Shown here in pieces: positions 8,005 through 16,328 of a DNA stretch of 64,000 nucleotides. Source of the DNA: Levilactobacillus bambusae (GTDB lineage Bacteria; Bacillota; Bacilli; Lactobacillales; Lactobacillaceae). Location of the stretch: the NCBI RefSeq assembly GCF_003124125.1, contig NZ_QCXQ01000003.1, positions 27,210 to 91,209 of the forward strand, given 5' to 3'. Position 1 is the first letter of the stretch, and each line of letters begins with the position of its first letter. Under the pieces are notes generated by a model that ran no database searches, was not told where the DNA came from, and saw only the letters and a program-made list of their open reading frames with translations. Both the position numbers and the translations under genes were made by a program.

Positions 8005-8126
8005 GTCGTTTAGACTTTGAGCACTAACGTAATATCCCTTGCTATGCCTGGTTTTGGCATGGTAAGGGATATTTTGTTAGGCGCAGAAGTCTGACCTAGG
8101 GAACACATTTACGAGAGTGAGAGCTA
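7975..8126 (+). repeat. Duplicated 3' end of cfa (29-bp exact direct repeat, 123 bp apart)
   Basis: Bases 7975-8003 (the last codons of cfa) recur exactly at 8098-8126. Each copy is followed by a hairpin of the same architecture but different arm sequence. The coding tail is identical while the hairpins diverged, so either the duplication is recent and the hairpins changed quickly, or a repeat element was inserted beside each tail. Confidence 0.9.
8001..8099 (+). repeat. Structured intergenic repeat, copy A1 (also cfa terminator)
   Basis: Outer arms CTAGGTC + AGACTT (8001-8017) pair with AAGTCT + GACCTAG (8087-8099). Core motifs TGAGCACTAAC and GTTAGGCGCAG flank an inner hairpin (stem 8031-8048 with 8055-8073). 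The inner hairpin followed by TTTTG can act as terminator. The cfa stop codon lies within the outer arm. Confidence 0.75.
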
Positions 8127-8220
8127 AATCGCCTGATCCTAAGGACTAATAAATAGCCCCTACTATGCTTATTCTTTGGCATAGTAGGGGCTATTTGTTA
8201 GCCACAGAAGGTTGAACCAT
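8126..8220 (+). repeat. Structured intergenic repeat, copy A2 (terminator-like)
   Basis: A perfect 18-bp inner stem (8151-8168 with 8179-8196) lies between AAGGACTAAT and GTTAGCCACAG, the same core motifs as in copy A1. Outer arms pair poorly here, so this copy may be decaying. Confidence 0.65.
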
Positions 8221-8269
8221 CCCTCACATCCCTATTGAATTTTTAGCATCCACTAAAAGAGATTCCGGC

Positions 8270-8500
8270 CTATTTAATTTCCCTAATATGTTTCTGGACC
8301 TGCTTTAAATAACGATCCCGGTGAGACTCTGAAACCCGAAACCGATTCGCCCCTAGTCCGAATCCCGTCAAACCAAGAACAACGAGCCAAAACCAACCGT
8401 CTCGTAACGCTGGTAACGCTTCTTGCATGAACCCATAGGTGGTCGCAATGGCTGTCAGCCAAGCACAAACGCCACTAAGTGCCATCATAAGTTGTTCCAT
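8270..8500 (-). CDS. Small two-helix membrane protein
   Basis: The 76-residue protein has two hydrophobic stretches (about 5-25 and 36-52) with a positively charged C-terminus (NRFRVSESHRDRYLKQVQKHIREIK), predicting a hairpin in the membrane with the tail in the cytoplasm. GAGGAG lies 7-8 nt before the ATG. It follows the C39-type peptidase gene by 11 bp and is probably co-transcribed with it. I recognise no family and can assign no function. It might assist or anchor the peptidase, but that is only context. Confidence 0.6.
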   Translation of the reverse strand: MEQLMMALSGVCAWLTAIATTYGFMQEALPALRDGWFWLVVLGLTGFGLGANRFRVSESHRDRYLKQVQKHIREIK

Positions 8501-8511
8501 TTATTTTCTCC

Positions 8512-9366
8512 TCAATAACTCAACGCCCTAAATCCATCCCGGCGCCGGTACTCGTGCAGCTTGGTAATCAGCATCCGTTTGGACTTGCCACTCCACGGAT
8601 CGTTAAAGTAGACATTCCGGGAATCGTAGCCGGTCAAGGTAATCGCATGGTTCACCCGCGTTTTGGGTCCGCCCCACCCTGAAATCCAAACGACTACGGG
8701 ACGCCCCCGGTCCAATTGATGCCGAAGCTGAGTAAAGGAACTACCCGTCAGGTTTCTGGCCCGTCCGGTATTCTGTCTGACTACCCCCATTAAGGCCGGC
8801 GGATAAATCCACCAGCCCGTCTTTTTGGTTGGATCGCCTATAAAACCAAGATTTCCGTTCTTAGTCTTGGTTCGTGGCATTTCGGCGACTACCTGATCCG
8901 TTGTCACCGGGGCCCAGGCATATTGCAGCATCATCGTTGTAGCCACTGCCTCACACCCCGTGGGGTACTTAGGCCGCTGCCGCAAATTGGGTACCGCTAA
9001 CGCTACCCTTGTATGAACATAGGCCAGGTTAATCCAGCCGGAAATTCCCCGCCCATTTGAGAGGTAAACATAGGTTTTCGGTACGCCGGCTTCATCGACC
9101 AGGTCCATTCGCTTAGTGGAGGTCCACTGGGTGTCCGGGTAATTTCTGAGATAGTGATGGACTGGTTGGTACACGGTTTGGTTCTGCCGGGTAACAAACT
9201 GATAAAGTTCGCCATCCGTTAAGTTCCGCCGGTAATACGTGGTTTTAGGCGTTTTTTGAACGGGATTCAGCGTGACGACGGTTTGGGCCTCGCTCCTAGA
9301 TGTCTGAGTCCACCACAGCACCCCCGTTACCAGCAGAACCAATCCTAATGCTCCCCAATGTTTCAT
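8512..9366 (-). CDS. Secreted/anchored C39-family cysteine peptidase-like protein
   Basis: I choose ATG 9366 because AGGAGG (9374-9379) lies 7 nt before it; the ATG two codons upstream is too close. The 284-residue product starts with a signal peptide or anchor (WGALGLVLLVTGVLWW), then an SH3-like or GW-like region, then a papain-fold C39_2 domain from about residue 125. YPTGCEAVATTMMLQY (Cys about 137) holds the nucleophile, VNHAITLTGYD the histidine, and VYFNDPWSG the Asn/Asp. Such proteins act outside the cell as cysteine peptidases of unknown substrate. It is not the leader peptidase of a bacteriocin ABC transporter because no transporter domain is attached. It is followed by the small membrane protein. 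Confidence 0.85.
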   Translation of the reverse strand: MKHWGALGLVLLVTGVLWWTQTSRSEAQTVVTLNPVQKTPKTTYYRRNLTDGELYQFVTRQNQTVYQPVHHYLRNYPDTQWTSTKRMDLVDEAGVPKTYVYLSNGRGISGWINLAYVHTRVALAVPNLRQRPKYPTGCEAVATTMMLQYAWAPVTTDQVVAEMPRTKTKNGNLGFIGDPTKKTGWWIYPPALMGVVRQNTGRARNLTGSSFTQLRHQLDRGRPVVVWISGWGGPKTRVNHAITLTGYDSRNVYFNDPWSGKSKRMLITKLHEYRRRDGFRALSY

Positions 9367-9382
9367 CTCCATTCCTCCTAGC

Positions 9383-9410
9383 AAAAAAGCCCGCACCAGG
9401 CGAGCTTTGC
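9383..9410 (-). terminator. Terminator of azlCD
   Basis: On the minus strand AAAGCTCGC, a 5-nt loop and GCGGGCTTT followed by more T form a compact stem just past the azlD stop codon. Confidence 0.8.
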
Positions 9411-9767
9411 TTATAGGCCACCGAAGGCCAGTGATAGTAAGAACACAGCGACCAACCCTGCCACGACGGAAATTGCCATTGACCGGGTCCGGTAGGCCAC
9501 AATAATAACGATAACCGCAGCAATCATTTCTGGCAGTTTGCCAGTCATTGTAAAGGCGTAGGTCTTACTATCAATAAAGATATCTTTAACGACCAGTGCC
9601 GTAAACAGCGACACCGGAACAAATTTCATCCATTCATTAAACCATTCGGGGATCTCCCGTTTGGTAAATAACATTAAGGGAACAAACCGGGGCACAAAGG
9701 CCACGAAGAACCCAAGAATGATTAACCAAAAATGTTGGGTACTATTCCAAGTATTAACAGCGTTCAT
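9411..9767 (-). CDS. azlD: AzlD family branched-chain amino-acid export subunit
   Basis: AzlD is the small partner of AzlC; together they export branched-chain amino acids and analogues such as azaleucine. The 118 residues form about four membrane helices, with the family-typical VPRFVPLMLF and EWMKFVPVSLFTALVVKDI motifs (about 25-63). It starts 9 bp after the azlC stop codon with GAGAGG before the ATG, so the two are translated from one message. A terminator follows. Confidence 0.93.
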   Translation of the reverse strand: MNAVNTWNSTQHFWLIILGFFVAFVPRFVPLMLFTKREIPEWFNEWMKFVPVSLFTALVVKDIFIDSKTYAFTMTGKLPEMIAAVIVIIVAYRTRSMAISVVAGLVAVFLLSLAFGGL

Positions 9768-9776
9768 GTGCCTCTC

Positions 9777-10574
9777 CTACTCGTTTCCGTCAGACTCGGA
9801 CGGTTCACCCGCATGAGTCCGTAACTTCCATAACCAATGACTTTCCGGCAGCCGCTTTCTTAGCGTCGATTCCAGCAGGAAGCCAATAAAGGAAGCTACC
9901 AGGGTCGAAATTACCAGTCCGATTGTGCTCTTTGTCCAGCACATGAACACAACGGCGAAAAACGCAGCCACCAATGCAATCAGCACGGTGATTCGGTTTT
10001 TCAGCTGCATCACAATCATGTAAAGAAATAGGGCTGTCAGGGCAAAGTTAACGACCCCGAGATCAATCTTAATGGCACTCCCAATCAGACTTCCAATCAG
10101 GTTACTAACGGTCCAGAACAACAGTGAATAGTGTTCGACGTGTAACGCATCGTGAGGGGTCCACTTCTTATCCGTGGCAAACTTTAAGTAGTTCACGGCG
10201 TAGTTTTCGTCGTTCAATGAAACGGCAAAAAGAAACAGGAAGCGGGTTGATTTACCACGCAGGTAAGGTGATAGACTCGAACTCAGCAAGGCATAACGCA
10301 ATTCCAAGAAGAAAAGCATTAGCACAATCGACAGCAGCGGCGAATTAATCGTCAGCATTGTGGCAATTAAAAATTGTGCACCGCCAGAGAAAATTAGGAT
10401 TGAAACCAATCCCGTTAACAACGTATTGAACCCCGCCGCATGCAGCAGTATCCCACAGGCTAATCCAATGGGAATATAGCTAATATTAAGCGGCATGGAC
10501 ACGCGTAGGGTCGTTTTCCAAGCGGGTTCGTTTGGATCGACTACTTGCTTGGGGCTTCGCGTTCGTTTACTCAA
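9777..10574 (-). CDS. azlC: AzlC family branched-chain amino-acid permease
   Basis: AzlC is the large subunit of the AzlCD exporter in the cytoplasmic membrane. I place the start at TTG 10574, because GGAGG lies 8 nt before it while the ATG at 10589 has no site; the product then has 265 residues. Membrane segments begin at about residue 30. The signature region GGAQFLIATMLTINSPLLSIVLMLFFLELRYALLSSSLSPYL (about 60-102) is typical. A candidate catabolite-repression site (cre) lies about 130 bp upstream. It pairs with azlD immediately downstream. Confidence 0.94.
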   Translation of the reverse strand: MSKRTRSPKQVVDPNEPAWKTTLRVSMPLNISYIPIGLACGILLHAAGFNTLLTGLVSILIFSGGAQFLIATMLTINSPLLSIVLMLFFLELRYALLSSSLSPYLRGKSTRFLFLFAVSLNDENYAVNYLKFATDKKWTPHDALHVEHYSLLFWTVSNLIGSLIGSAIKIDLGVVNFALTALFLYMIVMQLKNRITVLIALVAAFFAVVFMCWTKSTIGLVISTLVASFIGFLLESTLRKRLPESHWLWKLRTHAGEPSESDGNE

Positions 10575-10703
10575 AAATGATGCCTCCATCAGACTGTATC
10601 AATTTAAAAGCTTCGTCAATTAACTCGTTTTTATCTTTTCACAAAAAAACTCAACGACAACATTTTAACATGAATTTTACCTTTTTAATACAATCAAATC
10701 ACT

Positions 10704-10717
10704 CCAAAGCGCTTACA
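10704..10717 (+). promoter_or_regulatory. Candidate cre (CcpA) site upstream of azlC
   Basis: CCAAAGCGCTTACA fits the cre consensus TGWAANCGNTNWCA in all fixed positions except the first two. It lies in the azlC upstream region. Consensus match only. Confidence 0.4.
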
Positions 10718-10734
10718 GGTTGGTTTATTCCCAA

Positions 10735-10780
10735 AAAATGTTCGATAACTTGTCACAAGCGGCTAGTTATCGAACATTTT
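10735..10780 (-). terminator. Terminator of dacA
   Basis: A perfect 16-bp stem (AAAATGTTCGATAACT and its complement, 14-nt loop) lies directly after the dacA stop codon, with U-rich ends on both strands. Confidence 0.92.
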
Positions 10781-10782
10781 AG

Positions 10783-12057
10783 TTAAAATAAATTCACAAG
10801 GTTGCGCCAGGTTCTTACAAACCAATTGGCTTTTTCCACCGGCTGGAGCGTCATTGCCTGCAAAGTGGAAGGTCGAACGGTCGTTATTGGCTGGCCGGCA
10901 ATGGTTAAGTGGGCGGTGCCAATCACGTGTCCCTGCTTAACCGGGGCCTCCAATGCTCCGGCCCGTTTAACCGAAGGCGCTAGGTCCACGGTGCCCTTGA
11001 TGTCCGCCCAACTTTGATCAGCCGTCAGCCAAACGGTAGTGGGCTGCGACAGCCCCGCCTTCACCGTCTTTTGTTTGCCATCGTGGGTTGGAACGGTATT
11101 GAGGGCCGTTCCCCGTTTCAGGGTTACCGGCCGCATCGTTTGGTAGACGTGGTTGAGCAGCAACCTGGTCTGGGTGAACCGGGCTGGATCAGAAGCGCTT
11201 TGATGCGCTGCACCCATCACCACCGTCACCAGTCGATGACCCGACTTCTTAACCGTTCCCGCAAAGTTGGCTCCAGCCGCATCGGACGTTCCCGTCTTGA
11301 GGCCGTCCACGGGTAAGTTAGCATCCGCAGCCGAACCGCCCGGCAACATCCAATTCCAGTTCGTCATTTCAGTCTGATCACTGGTTCCTTTAGCAAACCA
11401 CATCTGTTTAACACTGGCTGTTTTAAGGATTTCCGGGTACCGTTTTAGCAGGGCCATGCTCAACCGGGCGGTATCCGTCGCCGACCAGGCGTTTTCTGCG
11501 GCATTAGCAGTCTTTTGGTAGCCTAATCCCTTCACCTGACCGCTCGTCAGCCCGCAGGCGTTATAAATCTTGGCGTCCTTGAAGCCTAACTGCTTTGCTG
11601 AAGTCTTCATTTGACTGACAAACTGACGTGAGCTACCGGCCTCGGCCGCCGCCAGTGCCTCAATTGCCCCGTTCGCCGAGTAGATTAAGGCCGCCTGGTA
11701 GAGGGCACGAACCGTGTACGTCTTCCCCGCCGTCAAAGGAACGTTCGTATATTCGCTGTTCTGGCTTAACTTAGCAACTGGTTTTGATACCTTCACCCTT
11801 TGATCCCAGTGCAGCTTACCGGTGTGAACGGCCTGCAGCACGATGTAAACGGATAGCAGCTTTGACATTGACGCCACCGGGAGGGTCTGGTTTCGGTTTT
11901 TGTCGTACAGCACCTGACCGGTATCAGCATCCACCGCAACGGCTGCCTTCACCTTCAAGTCCGGGTTAGCTGCTGCCTGAACGGGCACACTGCTCGTACT
12001 GGTTGCCACCATCACCACGGTCATCAGGGATAAAATAATCCGGTGCAAAAACTTCAT
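10783..12057 (-). CDS. dacA: D-alanyl-D-alanine carboxypeptidase (PBP5 type)
   Basis: This class of penicillin-binding protein trims the terminal D-alanine from peptidoglycan stem peptides. I start it at ATG 12057 (MKFLHRIILSL) with GGAAGG upstream, giving 424 residues with a signal peptide ending near VQAAA (about 26-30). The serine-peptidase motifs are intact: S63-M-S-K66, S127-A-N129 and K254-T-G256. A C-terminal beta domain and an amphipathic membrane anchor (NWFVRTWRNLVNLF at the end) follow. It is the last gene after the response regulator and histidine kinase, suggesting one operon and control of wall crosslinking by that two-component system. Confidence 0.95.
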   Translation of the reverse strand: MKFLHRIILSLMTVVMVATSTSSVPVQAAANPDLKVKAAVAVDADTGQVLYDKNRNQTLPVASMSKLLSVYIVLQAVHTGKLHWDQRVKVSKPVAKLSQNSEYTNVPLTAGKTYTVRALYQAALIYSANGAIEALAAAEAGSSRQFVSQMKTSAKQLGFKDAKIYNACGLTSGQVKGLGYQKTANAAENAWSATDTARLSMALLKRYPEILKTASVKQMWFAKGTSDQTEMTNWNWMLPGGSAADANLPVDGLKTGTSDAAGANFAGTVKKSGHRLVTVVMGAAHQSASDPARFTQTRLLLNHVYQTMRPVTLKRGTALNTVPTHDGKQKTVKAGLSQPTTVWLTADQSWADIKGTVDLAPSVKRAGALEAPVKQGHVIGTAHLTIAGQPITTVRPSTLQAMTLQPVEKANWFVRTWRNLVNLF

Positions 12058-12094
12058 GTTCTTTTCCTTCCTGTCTTTACTCAATTGGAGCCGC

Positions 12095-13285
12095 CTAACC
12101 TTCACGCTGAGATAAGCTGAGGTTGCCGGAACGGGCCTCCTTTTCATCAACTAGCGGATGATCGTGATGAATTGGCAGGTGAATTACAAACGTCGTCCAC
12201 TGAGGGTCCGATTCCACGAAGATATAGCCCCCGTGCAAAATCACAATGCTTTGCGCAATCGCTAAACCTAGGCCGGTCCCCCCCGTTTCCTTAGAGCGTG
12301 ACCCTTCAACCCGGTAAAAGCGTTCGAAGACGGCCTTTAACGATTCTTTCGGAATCGGTTCTCCGTTATTTGAGAACCGCAATTCAACGTCATTTTCATC
12401 GATTTGCGTCGTTTTGAGTACGATTCGGTCGGCTCCCTTACCGTACTTTAAGGCGTTGCCGATCAAATTATTGAATACCCGGCTGAGTTTTTCCGCGTCC
12501 GCCTCAATTTTCAAGCTCTTCACGTTGCTCTTTGCCGTGATGGTCATCCGTTTCTTCTCCGCTTCCAATTCAAAACTAGCGGCAATTTGCTCCATCATCG
12601 CCACGATGTCAATCGGATTAATGGATAATGGGGTATCCGTCTGCCGGACCTTCGTATATTCAAATAGGTCATCAACCAGTGACTTCATCTGCTTACTCTT
12701 CATGTACGCCGTATGCGTGTACTTCAAGAGGTCCGACTCTGAATGGTATTGCTTTTCCTCAATGAGCCCGAGGTACCCGATGATGGAGGTTAGCGGTGTT
12801 CGAATGTCATGACTGACGTTCGTGATCAAATCATCCTTCGACTTTTCAATGTCCCGCTCATCCTGGAGGGACTGAATCACTGAATCCACTAAGTGATTGA
12901 CCGAATCAACCACCCGCTGGGTATCCCCCTTTAGGGTGAACGGAATTCGGTGGTCAAGGTGGCCTTCCGCAATATAATGCAGTTCATCAATAATATGGTG
13001 CAGCTCCATTTGGTGGTACCGCCGCCGCAACCGCCACCAGAGGACAATCACGTCCACAATGGCCATGATCGTGATAAACACATTCTCCCAGCTCCAGAGC
13101 TGGTAGTGCATGGGACCAATCACAATTGATCGTTTAATAATGAAAATCCCGTCCCTTAAGCCCGGATTACTTTGAACCGACTGCAGGAGCAGGACCAATA
13201 GGGCTAGGTTTAACAGGAGCAGCAGCACAATTGTAACAATCCCCTCAAATAACAGGGCGGTTTTCTCCCGTGTGGTTAACTTCAA
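12095..13285 (-). CDS. Sensor histidine kinase (VanS/BaeS-like)
   Basis: The 396-residue protein has two membrane segments (about 11-34 and 68-84) enclosing a short extracellular loop, then a HAMP-like linker and HisKA domain with phospho-acceptor His159 in NVSHDIRTPLTSIIGYL. The HATPase domain carries the N box FNNLIGNALKYG (about 264-275), G1 (the usual DxGxG is replaced by NNGEPI) and G2 GGTGLGLAIAQ. The start is TTG at 13285 behind a GGGGG site. It partners with the response regulator 22 bp upstream and with dacA downstream; the small sensor loop suggests it detects envelope stress. The exact signal cannot be inferred. Confidence 0.93.
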   Translation of the reverse strand: MKLTTREKTALLFEGIVTIVLLLLLNLALLVLLLQSVQSNPGLRDGIFIIKRSIVIGPMHYQLWSWENVFITIMAIVDVIVLWWRLRRRYHQMELHHIIDELHYIAEGHLDHRIPFTLKGDTQRVVDSVNHLVDSVIQSLQDERDIEKSKDDLITNVSHDIRTPLTSIIGYLGLIEEKQYHSESDLLKYTHTAYMKSKQMKSLVDDLFEYTKVRQTDTPLSINPIDIVAMMEQIAASFELEAEKKRMTITAKSNVKSLKIEADAEKLSRVFNNLIGNALKYGKGADRIVLKTTQIDENDVELRFSNNGEPIPKESLKAVFERFYRVEGSRSKETGGTGLGLAIAQSIVILHGGYIFVESDPQWTTFVIHLPIHHDHPLVDEKEARSGNLSLSQREG

Positions 13286-13307
13286 GTTGTGCCCCCTACT
13301 TTAATTC

Positions 13308-13997
13308 TTAATGAACTTCAATTTTGTACCCGACGCCCCAAACGGTTTGAATGACTTTTTCACCGTTCGTGGCCTCTTCAATTTTATCCCGCAAGTGGGA
13401 GACGTGCACCATCACCGTCTTCGCGGAAACAATACTTTCCTGTTTCCACACCCGCTCAAAGATTTCGTCAGCCGAGAAAACCCGGTTGGGGTGACTAGCC
13501 AGCAGGTAGAGAATTCCAAATTCCAACGCCGTTAAGTTAATGTTGCGGTCGTCAATGGTCTTCACTTCGTGGGAGTCCTTGTTAATCACCAAGGTCCCGA
13601 TATCCAAAATATCAGGTTCGGAACCCGCCGTTTGATCGCTGCTCCGACGCAGGAGCGACTTCACCCGAGCCATCACTTCAAGGGGGTTAAACGGTTTGGT
13701 GACGTAATCATCCGCACCGGTAATCAGGCTTTGGATCTTATCCATGTCGGCCGTCTTAGCCGAAAGAATTAAAATTGGCAGCTGGCTATCCTTGCGGACC
13801 TCTTTAATGACGTCGATGCCGTCCATTCCAGGCATCATCATATCTAAAATCATCAGGGCAATGCCGGGATCCGTGTGCAGCTTGGACAGGGCTTCCCGTC
13901 CATCCTTAGCAATGACCGGTTCATAGCCTTCGTTACGAATGTAAATTTCCATTAATTGTGCGATATCTTTATCATCATCTGTAACTAAAATTTTCAT
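13308..13997 (-). CDS. OmpR-family response regulator
   Basis: The 229-residue protein has a receiver domain (residues 1-118) with acidic pocket D7-D8-D9, phospho-acceptor Asp52 in LMILDMMMPGMDG, the Ser/Thr in LILSAKT and the conserved Lys in VTKPF (about 101). A winged-helix trans_reg_C domain follows (about 130-227, ending VWGVGYKIEVH). GAGGAG lies before the ATG. It is the first gene of the regulator-kinase-dacA unit, so it probably controls carboxypeptidase expression among other wall genes. Confidence 0.95.
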   Translation of the reverse strand: MKILVTDDDKDIAQLMEIYIRNEGYEPVIAKDGREALSKLHTDPGIALMILDMMMPGMDGIDVIKEVRKDSQLPILILSAKTADMDKIQSLITGADDYVTKPFNPLEVMARVKSLLRRSSDQTAGSEPDILDIGTLVINKDSHEVKTIDDRNINLTALEFGILYLLASHPNRVFSADEIFERVWKQESIVSAKTVMVHVSHLRDKIEEATNGEKVIQTVWGVGYKIEVH

Positions 13998-14150
13998 GGC
14001 GATTCTCCTCTTTGTCTATAGGATGAGTGTATCAAACCAGTATGGTCCCTGCACGCCCGTTCGAATAACTTTAGCGATGGTTAACAGGTTTTACCTTTTC
14101 TTTATTTTACCTTAGTTTGGTTCCAGACAAAAGTAACGTGAATAATGCCA

Positions 14151-14200
14151 AAATAGGCAAGCCAGCCAAGGTTTGAACGTACCGGCTAACTTACCTATTT
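14151..14200 (-). terminator. Terminator of the segregation operon (after DUF1129 gene)
   Basis: AAATAGG..AAG...GCC pairs with GGC...CTT.CCTATTT in an interrupted stem just after the DUF1129 stop codon. Confidence 0.7.
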
Positions 14201-14208
14201 AACAAAAT

Positions 14209-14988
14209 TTAGAAAATGGCGTTTTGAATTGGGTAGTGCCGCTTGAGGTAGAACATGCCGGCAATTCCAAGTAATCCAACTATGATACTAGGAATTGGCA
14301 GCAGAACTGGGTTCAGATAAGTGGGCAAAAAGTTACTAAAGTAGAACAATCCGAACCAGACCAGGAACCCAGCCACCGCCGCGGTAACCCGAACGGTTAA
14401 CCCAAAACGGTGTTTAACGCTGCGGTTAAAGAGGTAGGGAAGCAACGGAAGCATTGCCCCCGCCAATACGGCACTCACTAGAATCGATACGATTCCGACT
14501 GGCTGGCTGCTCTTCATGAGGTTAGGACTAAAGAGGTACATGACCCCAAAGATTAAGGTAAAGAAGACAATAAAGGTCAGACCGTTATACACGGCGTTAG
14601 GCCAGTAATCCGCCTTCGTTAGGACCCCCTGCTTTTTAGGTCCGCCCGTGACCACAAACTTCACGCGGTCGGCAACGTCACCATACAAGTTCTTAGCCGT
14701 CTTACCGCTCTTTTGGCCCTCCACTAATTCTGCCACCATGTCGTTAATTGCCTGGGACTTTTTATCGGCTGATAACTTAGTGTCATTTAGGGCCTTACTA
14801 AACCGGAACATGTAGTCGGCATTCCGTTTAGTCAAGCCTAAGCCATCAAACGCTGCCCGGCCGCTTTGCGTGGCCTTCTGCCGGTGCTGCTGAACGCCGG
14901 CGTTGCGTTTTTCTGCATCCTTCTCCAGACCTTCCACCTGTTGGTTGCTGGCCGCATTCTTTTCGTTACGCTGGTTTTCTTCGCTCAT
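14209..14988 (-). CDS. DUF1129 family membrane protein
   Basis: I start it at ATG 14988 (MSEENQRN), which has GGAG upstream; earlier in-frame codons overlap ychF. The 259 residues comprise a charged N-terminal cytoplasmic half (about 1-125, with the conserved LTKRNADYMFRFSKAL helix) and four hydrophobic helices at about 134-155, 168-190, 200-222 and 228-247. DUF1129 proteins follow parB/ychF in many lactobacilli, but no role is established. It starts 17 bp after the ychF stop codon. Confidence 0.85.
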   Translation of the reverse strand: MSEENQRNEKNAASNQQVEGLEKDAEKRNAGVQQHRQKATQSGRAAFDGLGLTKRNADYMFRFSKALNDTKLSADKKSQAINDMVAELVEGQKSGKTAKNLYGDVADRVKFVVTGGPKKQGVLTKADYWPNAVYNGLTFIVFFTLIFGVMYLFSPNLMKSSQPVGIVSILVSAVLAGAMLPLLPYLFNRSVKHRFGLTVRVTAAVAGFLVWFGLFYFSNFLPTYLNPVLLPIPSIIVGLLGIAGMFYLKRHYPIQNAIF

Positions 14989-15004
14989 TATATTATATTC
15001 ACTC

Positions 15005-16105
15005 CTAAACGTTGAACCGGAATTCAACTATGTCGCCATCTTGCATGACGTAATCCTTGCCTTCAACCCGCAGTTTGCCGGCATCCTTAACGGCCTGTTG
15101 GGAACCAAGTTCATCGAGGGCGTCAAACGACATCACTTCAGCCCGGATAAACCCACGTTCAAAGTCCGAGTGGATAATTCCGGCGGCTTGGGGGGCCTTG
15201 GTTCCCTTACGGAACGTCCAAGCCTTCGTTTCCTTACCGCCGGCCGTAAAGAAGGTTTCTAGATCCAGCAGCTTGTATGCAGCCCGAATCAACCGGTTTA
15301 ACCCGGGTTCCTCTACTCCTTCGGCCTCTAAAAATTCCTGCTTATCTTCATCATCCATTTCAGCAATTTCTTCTTCCGTCTCCGCCGCTACGGCAATGGC
15401 TTCAGCACCTTCACCCGCTGCATAGTCCTGGATCATTTTGAAGTAGGGACTACTGTCTGGGTCAACCATATCCTCTTCGGCAATGTTGGCAACGTACAGT
15501 ACCGGCTTAGAACTTAATAGGAAGAAGCCCTTTACGATTGGTGCTTCCTCTTCGTCAAATTCAATTGAGCGAACGGGCTTACCGTCTTCCAAAACCGGTT
15601 TGATTTTTTCTAGAACGGATAACTCTTCCTTCGCCTCTTTATCGTTTCCCTTGGCTGCCCGTTCAACCTTGCTTAGCCGCTTATTAACGGCGTCGAGATC
15701 GGCCATGATCAATTCGAGGTTAATCGTTTCAATGTCATCAATGGGATCAACCTTGCCAGAAACGTGGGTAATATTATCGTCGTCAAACGCCCGGACAACG
15801 TGCACAATCGCATCCGTTTGCCGAATATTCTCTAAGAATTGGTTACCCAGGCCTTCACCCTTGCTAGCCCCCTTCACAATTCCGGCAATGTCCGTGAATT
15901 CAAAGGTTGTTGGGACAATTTTCTTAGCGGGGATCAGTTCATCGATCCGGGCCAACCGATTATCGGGGACTTCCACCATCCCAACGTTTGGATCAATGGT
16001 TGCAAACGGGTAGTTAGCCATCTCGGCACCCGCGTTCGTTATGGCGTTAAACAGCGTTGACTTTCCTACGTTAGGCAGGCCAACAATTCCAGCAGTTAAT
16101 GACAT
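15005..16105 (-). CDS. ychF: Redox-regulated ATPase YchF (OLA1 family)
   Basis: YchF is a universally conserved P-loop NTPase of the Obg branch that prefers ATP and binds ribosomes. The 366 residues show G1 GLPNVGKST (about 8-16), the G2/G3 region with DIAGIVKGASKGEGLGNQFL (about 70-90), NIAEED in place of NKxD, and the C-terminal TGS-like domain ending IVEFRFNV. It starts 2 bp after the stop of the DUF951 gene and is followed by the DUF1129 gene, all part of the par block. Confidence 0.97.
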   Translation of the reverse strand: MSLTAGIVGLPNVGKSTLFNAITNAGAEMANYPFATIDPNVGMVEVPDNRLARIDELIPAKKIVPTTFEFTDIAGIVKGASKGEGLGNQFLENIRQTDAIVHVVRAFDDDNITHVSGKVDPIDDIETINLELIMADLDAVNKRLSKVERAAKGNDKEAKEELSVLEKIKPVLEDGKPVRSIEFDEEEAPIVKGFFLLSSKPVLYVANIAEEDMVDPDSSPYFKMIQDYAAGEGAEAIAVAAETEEEIAEMDDEDKQEFLEAEGVEEPGLNRLIRAAYKLLDLETFFTAGGKETKAWTFRKGTKAPQAAGIIHSDFERGFIRAEVMSFDALDELGSQQAVKDAGKLRVEGKDYVMQDGDIVEFRFNV

Positions 16106-16107
16106 CC

Positions 16108-16311
16108 TTAGTTCCTCTTTTCCGGCTCTACCGCCTTAGTTTCTAATACCTTTTTCAGTCGTTTTTCAAATTCGCGCCGCGGCAGCATAATTCGGTGGCC
16201 GCAACCCGTACATTTAATCTTAATATCTGCGCCCATTCGGGTAATTTCCCAACGATTCGTGCCGCAAGGGTGCGGTTTCTTCATTTCAACAATATCGCCT
16301 AAATCATACAT
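16108..16311 (-). CDS. DUF951 family zinc-ribbon-like small protein
   Basis: The 67-residue protein has MKKPHPCGTNRWEITRMGADIKIKCTGCGHRIMLPR, with Cys16, Cys34 and Cys37 that could bind a metal together with a histidine. DUF951 genes lie between parB and ychF throughout Lactobacillales; the role is unknown, though the fold suggests nucleic-acid binding. AGGAG precedes the ATG. It lies 17 bp after parB and 2 bp before ychF. Confidence 0.93.
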   Translation of the reverse strand: MYDLGDIVEMKKPHPCGTNRWEITRMGADIKIKCTGCGHRIMLPRREFEKRLKKVLETKAVEPEKRN

Positions 16312-16328
16312 TCCGAGGTGCTCCTTTC

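Noticed and set aside
8512-9366. Bacteriocin-processing peptidase or phytochelatin synthase
   Set aside because: It has a signal anchor and no ABC-transporter domain or metal-rich features; only the general C39-type peptidase call is supported.
10532-10786. Plus-strand frame of 84 codons between azlC and dacA
   Set aside because: It overlaps the azlC start and the dacA terminator hairpin and has no ribosome site.
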